The position numbers and the translations under genes were made by a program. Below the pieces are notes generated by a model. The model worked only from the letters and a program-made list of their open reading frames with translations, did not search any database and had not been told where the DNA came from. A DNA stretch of 5,383 nucleotides from CAZNNH01 sp964574335. Its GTDB lineage: Bacteria > Acidobacteriota > Vicinamibacteria > Fen-336. This document shows, piece after piece, positions 1-4,325 of the stretch (positions are counted from its first letter, which is position 1; each line of letters starts with the position of its first letter). The stretch is taken from positions 1 through 5,383 of the forward strand of contig CAZNNH010000277.1 in the NCBI GenBank assembly GCA_964574335.1, read 5' to 3'.

Positions 1-441
1 GTAGCCCGCTTGTTCGTGCTCCCGTGGTACCTCACTGGGTGGGCACTCCACGTTGTCCTGGGCCTGTTCGCTCCCGAGGCCTATCAGGCGTTCGGATCGA
101 CGGCCGTCCTTCCAGGATTCGGGGACCTGTGGGGCAGTCTCGTCATGCCTCACATCTCGTTCTTCGCGCTGCTGTTGGCGGGCTTCGAGCTGACGGTCGC
201 CTTGCTGTTCCTGTCCGGGGGTAGGCGTTTCAGGGTCGGTGTGGCTCTCAGCATCGTGTTCAACGTCTTTCTGGTCCAGCTCGGGCTCGGCTGCCAGACG
301 GGCGGCCTGGCGCGCAGCTTCATCGTGAATCGTCTGCCGAATCTGGTGATGGTGGCGATCCAGGTGCCTCTGCTGCTTGGGCCCGAGGTTCGGCCCATGC
401 GTGAAGTCGTGCGCGGCTGGATGGGCGTCGCTCGAAGCTAG
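1..441 (+). CDS. Small integral membrane protein, possibly DoxX-like (5' end outside window)
   Basis: The frame is open from the first base to a TAG stop, giving 146 visible residues. A TTG at base 10 could serve as a start, but the upstream codons are also open and no ribosome site can be seen, so the true start probably lies to the left. Four hydrophobic segments are visible at about residues 5-23, 52-72, 78-97 and 110-127, separated by short polar loops. The second begins after a PHISFF stretch and includes a LLLAGFELTVALLFL core followed by GGRRFR. This helix-GGR-helix layout resembles the small four-helix DoxX/DoxD and MauE-like membrane families. That is a resemblance by eye, not a family assignment. 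The C-terminus is short, basic and presumably cytoplasmic. No catalytic motif is visible, so the function is unknown. It is on the same strand as higBA but about 300 bases away, so it is unlikely to share its transcript. Confidence 0.6.
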   Translation, partial: VARLFVLPWYLTGWALHVVLGLFAPEAYQAFGSTAVLPGFGDLWGSLVMPHISFFALLLAGFELTVALLFLSGGRRFRVGVALSIVFNVFLVQLGLGCQTGGLARSFIVNRLPNLVMVAIQVPLLLGPEVRPMREVVRGWMGVARS

Positions 442-600
442 AGCCGACCGGCGCAGCACCTGGGCGCCAGCCTGGTGCAGGTCTGTCCCGCAGCCGGCCG
501 CGAAGCCCGGCGCCTCAGCCCCCGAAATCAGCAGTTCAAGCCCAAGAACCGGCAGCTCACGAGGACGAAGCCCGGGACGGCGAGCGGAGGGGGCAGCACC

Positions 601-664
601 CTAGACCGTCGGGCCCCCAGGCCCCCCCCACGTCCAGGCTATTCGCGCTCTCTAGAAGGTCGGG
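601..664 (+). repeat. Imperfect direct repeat, 13 bp
   Basis: CTAGACCGTCGGG at 601-613 recurs as CTAGAAGGTCGGG at 652-664, matching at 11 of 13 positions with a 51-base offset. The C8 run lies between the copies. The repeat is short and could be chance in GC-rich DNA. The shared CTAGA core, containing a tetranucleotide that is scarce in many bacterial genomes, is the only reason to note it. Confidence 0.3.
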
Positions 665-671
665 GTTCCGA

Positions 672-692
672 GTGATTCGCGAGGCGAAGCAC
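672..692. repeat. Imperfect 21-bp palindrome upstream of higBA
   Basis: GTG (672-674) and TTCGC (676-680) are mirrored by GCGAA (684-688) and CAC (690-692) around a GAG centre, with one mismatched pair (A675 with G689). A third element, CTTCGC at 703-708, can pair with GCGAAG at 684-689 instead. It could be an operator or a structured RNA element of a longer upstream transcript. Nothing ties it directly to the higBA promoter, whose -35 box begins 59 bases further on. Confidence 0.4.
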
Positions 693-743
693 ATCGTGGA
701 GTCTTCGCGCTGATCCGGGGGCCTGCAACTCGGCCACGGGGTC

Positions 744-776
744 GTAACGCTTGACGTTACTAACGGGGCCCGTTAC
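744..776. promoter_or_regulatory. Tandem operator palindromes, probable HigA binding sites
   Basis: GTAACG (744-749) and CGTTAC (755-760) form a perfect inverted repeat with a 5-base spacer. A second copy with the same spacing follows, CTAACG (760-765) and CGTTAC (771-776), with one mismatch in the outermost pair. The copies share base 760 and their centres are 16 bp apart, about one and a half helical turns. The first covers the -35 hexamer and the second covers the spacer and the start of the -10 hexamer, so a bound repressor would block polymerase. HigA-family antitoxins are known to autorepress through palindromes just upstream of their operon. The assignment to this HigA rests on position and symmetry. 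Confidence 0.75.
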
Positions 777-779
777 TAT
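751..779 (+). promoter_or_regulatory. Sigma70-type promoter of higBA
   Basis: TTGACG (751-756) is a five-of-six match to the -35 consensus. TACTAT (774-779) is a five-of-six match to the -10 consensus. The spacer is exactly 17 bp. Transcription normally begins about seven bases after the -10 box, which falls on base 786, the G of the GTG start codon of higB. The predicted transcript is therefore leaderless or nearly so. This agrees with the lack of any purine-rich ribosome site at a usable distance before that GTG. Confidence 0.8.
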
Positions 780-785
780 GCGAAG

Positions 786-1067
786 GTGATCCGCGGCTTC
801 AAGGACCGCGAGACCCAGAGGCTGTTCCTCCGCCAGCGCAGTCGTGCTGTGTCCCCTGCTCTTCAGCGCGTCGCCCTCCGGAAGCTGCTGCAACTCGATG
901 CTGCGGACGCGCTGGACGACCTCAAGGTGCCGCCAGGGAATCGGCTCGAACGACTGCGAGGTGACCGGAGGGGCCACTACAGCATTCGGGTCAATGATCG
1001 GTGGCGGGTGTGCTTCGAGTGGCGGCAGGGGGACGCCCATGACGTGGAGATCGTCGACTATCACTAG
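786..1067 (+). CDS. higB: HigB-family mRNA interferase toxin (RelE/ParE superfamily)
   Basis: This is the toxin of a type II toxin-antitoxin pair. Family members enter the ribosomal A site and cut mRNA during translation, stopping growth until the antitoxin neutralises them. At 93 residues it has the usual length. It opens with the family pattern MIRGFKDRETQRLF and contains PPGNRLE at 49-55. The hallmark LxGDRxGxYSIRVNDRWRVCF runs from 57 to 77, and the protein ends in VEIVDYH (87-93). The C-terminal Asp-Tyr-His cluster is the region that contributes catalytic residues in characterised HigB proteins, so the enzyme looks intact. The GTG start at 786 is chosen because it puts the conserved N-terminus first. 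No Shine-Dalgarno lies at a normal distance, and the promoter predicts a leaderless message. The toxin precedes the antitoxin, the usual order for HigBA and the reverse of most type II pairs. The higA start follows eight bases after the TAG stop. Confidence 0.93.
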   Translation: MIRGFKDRETQRLFLRQRSRAVSPALQRVALRKLLQLDAADALDDLKVPPGNRLERLRGDRRGHYSIRVNDRWRVCFEWRQGDAHDVEIVDYH

Positions 1068-1073
1068 GTAGGG
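1066..1073 (+). promoter_or_regulatory. Ribosome binding site of higA
   Basis: The purine-rich AGGTAGGG directly follows or overlaps the higB stop and sits just before the higA ATG at 1076. Its spacing is short, two to six bases depending on the pairing register. Unlike higB, the antitoxin thus has its own leader-type site. This could favour antitoxin synthesis over toxin from the shared transcript. Confidence 0.5.
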
Positions 1074-1075
1074 CT

Positions 1076-1381
1076 ATGGGCAAGAAGGTGTTCGCGCCGA
1101 TCCATCCCGGGGAGGTACTCCTCGAGGACTTTCTCCGTCCGATGGGGCTGAGTCAGTATCGTCTGGCCAAGGGAATCAGTGTACCGCCCCGACGCATCAA
1201 TGAGATCGTTCAGGGCAAGCGGGGAATCTCGGCCGACACTGCGCTGCGGCTTGCTCGGTTCTTCGGCATGTCCGAGCGTTTCTGGCTCAATCTCCAGAAT
1301 CGGCATGACCTCGAAAAGGAGAGGGACCGCCTGGGCGATACCCTCGAGAAGGAGGTCGAGGTCCTGGCCAAGGCGGGATGA
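1076..1381 (+). CDS. higA: HigA-family antitoxin, helix-turn-helix repressor
   Basis: This is the antitoxin partner of HigB. It binds and inactivates the toxin and represses the operon through its DNA-binding domain. The 101-residue length is typical. The N-terminal FAPIHPGEVLLEDFL (6-20) is the signature start of the HigA/VapI family. An XRE-type helix-turn-helix follows at about 24-62 (LSQYRLAKGI, then a recognition region around VPPRRINEIVQGKRG, then ISADTALRLARFF). FGMSERFWLNLQNRHDLEKER at 63-83 is the conserved helix after the domain. The C-terminal 20 residues are charged and helical. The ATG is clear and the stop is TGA. The pair of palindromes upstream of higB are the obvious operators. 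The gene converges with the diguanylate cyclase gene, whose end lies about 110 bases away. Confidence 0.95.
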   Translation: MGKKVFAPIHPGEVLLEDFLRPMGLSQYRLAKGISVPPRRINEIVQGKRGISADTALRLARFFGMSERFWLNLQNRHDLEKERDRLGDTLEKEVEVLAKAG

Positions 1382-1402
1382 GGCATGGCAAGGGCTTTCA
1401 GC

Positions 1403-1440
1403 AGACCGTTCGCGCGTTGGTCTCGGGTTGTGACGAACGG
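1403..1440. terminator. Inverted repeats between convergent genes, possible terminator
   Basis: CCGTTCG (1406-1412) and CGAACGG (1434-1440) form a perfect 7-bp inverted repeat around a 21-base loop. AGACC (1403-1407) can alternatively pair with GGTCT (1419-1423). The element lies in the short gap between the 3' ends of higA and the opposing cyclase gene, where a bidirectional terminator would be expected. There is no T tract on either side, so it is not a canonical intrinsic terminator. Confidence 0.35.
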
Positions 1441-1490
1441 CACACCGTAGGCCCAGCGCCTTGGCTGCCGGCTACGCAGAGGCCACGGCG

Positions 1491-2585
1491 TCACCCGCTG
1501 GAAGCCGAGTCCTCCCCCTCACCGGAGGTCGCGACAACGACCCGGTTCCGACCCGCCGCCTTGGCGGCGTAGAGGGCCCGGTCGGCGCATTCGACGAGTC
1601 GCCGCGCGTCACGAGAGTCCTCCGGGCTTCCAGCAACTCCGCCGCTCACGGTCAGGTGGCCCACGCCCTCCCGCCAGAGAAGAGGAGCCGCCTCGACCGC
1701 ACGGCGAAGCCTCTCGACGACCAGCGCAGCATCTCGTTTGTCCGTCTCCACCATCACCACACCGAACTCCTCGCCGCCGATCCGGGCGCAGACGTCGGTG
1801 ACCCGCACCTCGGCACGCATCAGCGAAGCGACGTGACGCAGGATCTCGTCGCCTTCGGGATGGCCGAGCTGGTCGTTGAAGCGCTTGAAGTGATCCAGGT
1901 CGAGGATCGCCACCGAGCAAGCCGCCCCGTATCGGTCCCCACGCTCGAGCTCGCGGCGCAGCACCTCTTCGAATCGGCGCCGGTTCGGTAGGCCGGTCAG
2001 GGGATCGGTGGCGGCCAGCTCGGCGAACTTGCGTCGGAGTCGCTTGGTTGCGAGCCGTTCGCGCTTGAGACGCTCCAGGATGATGCCCGAGAACAAGCCC
2101 GCGATGACGAGGGTGATGGCGATCTGGATCTCTCGACCCCACTGAAGGCTGTGCCCTTGCGCGATCAGCACCCCGATCGCGCCCAGATAGCCCGCGGCCA
2201 TGGCCAAGGCGAGCAGCGCCAGCTCCCGAAAGCCCGCCAGACCGGCCACGAACAGCGGGCTCACGACCCACACCATGAGAACCAGCTCGCGCAGCTCGGG
2301 GGAGAGATAGACGTAGTAGTCGAGGACGACGCCGGCGGCCAGCATCGGCGTCACGACGAAGTGTCGATCCCAGGTGAGTCGGGCGTCGATCCCGAGCAGG
2401 ACCAGCCCGTAGACGAAGCCCTGGACCAGAAGCGTGACCGCTACGCCCAGGATCCAGCGCTTGGGGTGGAACGGCTCTTCGCCCAGAGCCTGCAGCCCGG
2501 ATCCGACCAGGAGGGCCAGGCCGAGACCCGCCGTCGCCAGCAGGACGCCGCGCTTGCGAATCGCAGTGGCTTCCTCGGGAGTCAC
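1491..2585 (-). CDS. Membrane-anchored GGDEF diguanylate cyclase
   Basis: The enzyme joins two GTP into the second messenger c-di-GMP, which governs motility, adhesion and biofilm in most bacteria. The 364 residues split into a membrane half and a catalytic half. About six hydrophobic segments lie near 13-31, 44-66, 76-93, 100-118, 121-143 and 155-172. A charged linker helix (about 172-192) then leads into the GGDEF domain, which opens with TDPLTGLPNRRRF (193-205). Metal-binding Asp is in AILDLDHFKRFND (226-238). The active-site signature is GGEEF (270-274). An RxxD product-inhibition site, RVTD (261-264), sits five residues before it, so the cyclase is predicted active and feedback-controlled. 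The C-terminal ADRALYAAKAAGRNRV (334-349) is typical of the family. I do not recognise the membrane half as a named sensor domain. The start is a GTG, and its ribosome site is discussed separately. An HD-GYP gene for the opposing activity lies about 1.7 kb upstream on the same strand. Confidence 0.93.
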   Translation of the reverse strand: MTPEEATAIRKRGVLLATAGLGLALLVGSGLQALGEEPFHPKRWILGVAVTLLVQGFVYGLVLLGIDARLTWDRHFVVTPMLAAGVVLDYYVYLSPELRELVLMVWVVSPLFVAGLAGFRELALLALAMAAGYLGAIGVLIAQGHSLQWGREIQIAITLVIAGLFSGIILERLKRERLATKRLRRKFAELAATDPLTGLPNRRRFEEVLRRELERGDRYGAACSVAILDLDHFKRFNDQLGHPEGDEILRHVASLMRAEVRVTDVCARIGGEEFGVVMVETDKRDAALVVERLRRAVEAAPLLWREGVGHLTVSGGVAGSPEDSRDARRLVECADRALYAAKAAGRNRVVVATSGEGEDSASSG

Positions 2586-2606
2586 CCCATCCGGTCGAGC
2601 CTCCCT
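2582..2606 (-). promoter_or_regulatory. Ribosome site and two-codon upstream frame at the cyclase start
   Basis: On the minus strand AGGGAGG (2606-2600) is a strong Shine-Dalgarno. It is 14 bases from the GTG start of the cyclase (2585-2583) but an ideal 9 bases from an ATG at 2590-2588. That ATG reads ATG-GGG-TGA. Its stop (2584-2582) overlaps the cyclase GTG in the form GTGA, the arrangement used for stop-start translational coupling. No better in-frame start was found nearby. Either the cyclase is read by re-initiation after this tiny frame, or initiation tolerates the long spacing. Confidence 0.45.
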
Positions 2607-2657
2607 ACAGAACGACCTCCAACGTGAACGACCTGCGCCGGCCGCGCTTGGAGAGCC

Positions 2658-2663
2658 ATCATA
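2658..2663 (-). promoter_or_regulatory. Candidate -10 box for the cyclase gene
   Basis: TATGAT on the minus strand matches the -10 consensus at five of six positions and lies in the gap between abiEii and the cyclase. It would give a leader of about 65 bases. No recognisable -35 hexamer is found 16-18 bases upstream, and the surrounding sequence is very GC-rich. This is a weak call made mainly because the gene needs a start site here if it is not transcribed from abiE. Confidence 0.25.
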
Positions 2664-2696
2664 GCCCGCCTTGGATGAGCGCGGGGCGGGCGCCCA

Positions 2697-2723
2697 GGGG
2701 CCACGACGTCAGCGCTGATCCCC
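2697..2723. repeat. Palindrome after abiEii
   Basis: TCAGCGCTGA (2709-2718) is a perfect 10-bp palindrome. It is enclosed by GGGG (2697-2700) and CCCC (2720-2723), which could pair around it. It lies about 30 bases past the abiEii stop and about 120 before the cyclase start. It could be an operator, part of a weak terminator for abiE, or chance. No T tract is present. Confidence 0.35.
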
Positions 2724-2754
2724 TTGAGTGTGTCTGGCGCGTCCGATTGAGACC

Positions 2755-3582
2755 TCAGCGCTTCGGCGCCGAGTCGGAGAGGAGCTGCTCCAGGGCCTGC
2801 CCCGTCATCCATCCAGCCCGCTCGCCTCGCGCAAGGAGCTTCTCGACATCGCGACGCAGGGTCGTCCAGTCGAGGTCGGCCAGCCGCCGGCGAACGGCCT
2901 GGCGCCACGAGCGCTGCGTCAGACGCGGCCCCCGCCAACCCGTCTGGCGGAGAGCGTTGTTCAAGAACGTCAGGTTCGGAGCCGGCCACGACCGGTCGCT
3001 CAGGTACCAGATGAGATCGTAGAAGTCCCGCCCCTTGGGATGGCCCCGCTGCAGGACGGCGTGGAGCTTCCCAGCCAACAGGGACGTCTTGTCGTGGTGC
3101 TGCAGGTTGAGGACGTAGTCGTGTTTCCTGACCACGCTCGTCTGGCTAGTGGCGCCCTCGGGCGGGTGGGTGTCGACCTCCAGCTTGATCTTGAGCTTCG
3201 CCTGGGCCTGCCTGGAGATCCCGAGGTCATGGAACAGTCCCGGGAAGCCCAGCCAGGCGACCTGGACCGCTCTGTCGAGACGCAGGCTGGCCTCGGCGAC
3301 GAAGCCCTCGGCCCGCAGCCGCCCGACGACGTGTCGGACGTAGGCTTCGAGGTCGTACTCGGCGCCCGCACGGTGCAGCGAGAAGTCCAGATCCTCCGAG
3401 TAGCGGCGGATCTCGTAGAGAAGGCGCAGGGCGGTGCCGCCCAAGAAACACAGCGGCACCATCGCCCCGGCCGTCTGGAGCTTGTCCAGGACCGAAGCCT
3501 GAAGGTATTCCCGAACCAGGTTGCCCGCCGAGCCCGCGTCCAGCCCCGAGCTCTGCAGCGTGGCCCGCAGGACCTCCTTCAC
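2755..3582 (-). CDS. abiEii: AbiEii/AbiGii-family nucleotidyltransferase toxin
   Basis: This is the toxin of a type IV toxin-antitoxin and phage abortive-infection system. Family members are DNA polymerase beta-like nucleotidyltransferases. Related MenT toxins block translation by adding nucleotides to tRNA acceptor ends. The 275-residue protein shows GGTALRLLYE (48-57), then YSEDLDF (61-67), whose D64 and D66 are the expected metal ligands. KLKIKLEVDTHP (129-140) is the likely site of the third acidic residue. AGKLHAVLQRGHPKGRDFYDLIWYL (170-194) is the conserved family block. All key residues seem intact, so the toxin should be active. The start chosen is GTG at 3582-3580. It overlaps the antitoxin stop as GTGA and has GGAGG seven bases upstream. 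The same frame stays open far into abiEi, but that extension is a shadow of the antitoxin gene. The antitoxin-toxin order and 4-base overlap imply coupled translation. Confidence 0.93.
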   Translation of the reverse strand: MKEVLRATLQSSGLDAGSAGNLVREYLQASVLDKLQTAGAMVPLCFLGGTALRLLYEIRRYSEDLDFSLHRAGAEYDLEAYVRHVVGRLRAEGFVAEASLRLDRAVQVAWLGFPGLFHDLGISRQAQAKLKIKLEVDTHPPEGATSQTSVVRKHDYVLNLQHHDKTSLLAGKLHAVLQRGHPKGRDFYDLIWYLSDRSWPAPNLTFLNNALRQTGWRGPRLTQRSWRQAVRRRLADLDWTTLRRDVEKLLARGERAGWMTGQALEQLLSDSAPKR

Positions 3583-4232
3583 CGCGCCACCTCCAGTGGC
3601 ACCGTGCGCTGCTCCTCGGCATTCAGCGCCTCGAGCTTCACCAGAAGCCGTTTCAGCTTCCGGCTGGCCGGCTTGCCCCACATGCGGGTGAGCTCCTCGA
3701 GATCGATCTGGTCCAGGTTCTGGAGCCGCAGCTCCTCGAGGTATGCGGGGTCGTCCGAGCCTGGCGTCAGGTAGAGAAGATCGAGAAGGGCCTTGGTCGG
3801 GGTCGCCACCAGAACCCGTTGTCCGTTGGGCCGTTCCTCTTGGCGGTAGCCGTGCAGGAGTGACGGACGCAGGCCTCGGTACACGAAGCTCCCCAGGGGC
3901 GTTTCGAGCCGCTGGGTGCGGCCGGGGGTGACGCTTTGCACCGCAGGGAACCCGAACTCGGGGATCAGGCCGTGGTGCGAGAGGGCGGACTCCAGGCTCA
4001 CGTAGGACCCCCTCACCAGGCGGTTGGCGACCAGGAACCGGTCGGGCGTCGCCTTCCGGTAGGGAGGCGCCAGGGTGTACAGCCCGCGGCGCAGCTGCAG
4101 GACGTAGCCCGTGTTCACCCATTCGCAGAGCTGTCGGCGGAGGTAGCCGGGGTTGACGTCGCCGGCCAGCAGCAACCCCGTGTCGAACACGGGCTCGTTC
4201 CCAACGACACGGAGCAGCTCGCGTAATTTCAC
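3579..4232 (-). CDS. abiEi: AbiEi-family antitoxin and transcriptional repressor
   Basis: This is the antitoxin of the AbiE pair. Characterised AbiEi proteins have an N-terminal winged helix-turn-helix that represses the operon and a C-terminal domain needed for antitoxicity. In the type IV mode it counters the toxin without forming a stable complex. The 217 residues show the winged-helix region at about 14-55 (VFDTGLLLAGDVNPGYLRRQ, then a wing with LRRGLYTL). The hallmark SYVSLESALSHHGLIPE is at 76-92, and a TPTKALLDLLYL block sits at 144-155. The C-terminus is basic and helical (about 188-204). The GTG start at 4232-4230 is the first good start after an AT-rich promoter. There is no clear Shine-Dalgarno before it, and the promoter geometry again allows a leaderless message. 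It overlaps abiEii by four bases. The upstream HD-GYP gene ends 93 bases away, so abiE probably has its own transcript. Confidence 0.92.
   Translation of the reverse strand: MKLRELLRVVGNEPVFDTGLLLAGDVNPGYLRRQLCEWVNTGYVLQLRRGLYTLAPPYRKATPDRFLVANRLVRGSYVSLESALSHHGLIPEFGFPAVQSVTPGRTQRLETPLGSFVYRGLRPSLLHGYRQEERPNGQRVLVATPTKALLDLLYLTPGSDDPAYLEELRLQNLDQIDLEELTRMWGKPASRKLKRLLVKLEALNAEEQRTVPLEVAR
3590..3594 (-). promoter_or_regulatory. Shine-Dalgarno of abiEii inside the abiEi 3' end
   Basis: GGAGG on the minus strand lies seven bases before the GTG at 3582-3580, within the last codons of abiEi. It decides the toxin start against the much longer open frame and allows coupled translation through the GTGA overlap. 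Confidence 0.75.
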
Positions 4233-4238
4233 GGCGAT

Positions 4239-4268
4239 ATCTTACATTATTCTAGTATCTATTGTCCC
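4239..4268 (-). promoter_or_regulatory. Candidate abiE promoter in an AT-rich island
   Basis: Bases 4227-4265 are strikingly AT-rich compared with everything around them. On the minus strand GGGACA (4268-4263) is a four-of-six -35 match. After an 18-bp spacer, TAAGAT (4244-4239) is a four-of-six -10 match. Six bases then separate the -10 box from the GTG of abiEi, placing the predicted start at the GTG itself. TAGAAT a few bases further upstream is an alternative -10 box with five of six matches but a poor -35, and would give a leader of about a dozen bases. No strong inverted repeat for AbiEi was found, only short AGATA direct repeats. Confidence 0.5.
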
Positions 4269-4312
4269 GAGTGACCGCGGGAGCCGCCCCGAAAGGGTGC
4301 TGGCGCCCATGG

Positions 4313-4325
4313 GGCCGGGCCGGCC
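4313..4325. repeat. GC-only inverted repeat at the HD-GYP stop
   Basis: GGCCGG (4313-4318) and CCGGCC (4320-4325) form a perfect inverted repeat separated by one base, immediately after the HD-GYP stop codon on the minus strand. It may slow or end transcription before the abiE promoter, but there is no T tract, and a one-base loop would force the inner pairs open. Confidence 0.3.

Larger units (their letters stand above)
442..743. other. Intergenic spacer with no convincing gene
   Basis: This spacer is very GC-rich and shows no coding pattern. Short open frames here give low-complexity Pro, Arg and Gly-rich translations that look like composition artefacts. Just after the membrane-protein stop, GCACC (456-460) can pair with GGTGC (474-478). 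Inside that, CTGG (460-463) and CCAG (467-470) can pair. No T tract follows, so a terminator role is only possible. A run of eight C lies at 622-629. No tRNA, transposase remnant or CRISPR-like repeat was recognised. Confidence 0.5.

Noticed and set aside
475..675. Short plus-strand frame of 66 codons in the spacer before higBA
   Set aside because: Its middle part looked faintly like a protein fragment, but composition is Pro, Arg and Gly-rich, no ribosome site precedes it and no family match could be argued.
658..680. Possible tRNA T-arm or attachment-site remnant (GGTCGGGGTTCCGAGT)
   Set aside because: The loop does not fit the GTTCRANNC pattern, no acceptor or anticodon arm is found nearby, and no integrase gene is in the window.
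778..789. ATG-CGA-AGG-TGA mini-frame overlapping the higB GTG
   Set aside because: The ATG overlaps the end of the -10 hexamer and would lie upstream of the predicted transcription start, so it should not be in the mRNA.
639..1064. Minus-strand open frame of 141 codons opposite higB
   Set aside because: It is a shadow of the strongly supported higB gene, and its product lacks any family features.
1378..1572. Plus-strand frame of 64 codons starting in an ATGA overlap with the higA stop
   Set aside because: The overlap looks operon-like, but the product has no recognisable pattern, lacks a good ribosome site and runs into the antisense of the cyclase C-terminus.
2728..3774. Long plus-strand open frame of 348 codons
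   Set aside because: It lies antisense to abiEii and the end of abiEi, both of which carry clear family motifs. Its translation shows no family pattern and reflects high third-position GC.
3583..4122. N-terminal extension of the AbiEii frame (about 180 extra residues)
   Set aside because: The extension covers abiEi in another frame and is Pro, Arg and Ala-rich with no domain. The GTG at 3582 with GGAGG before it and the GTGA overlap gives the family's normal length.
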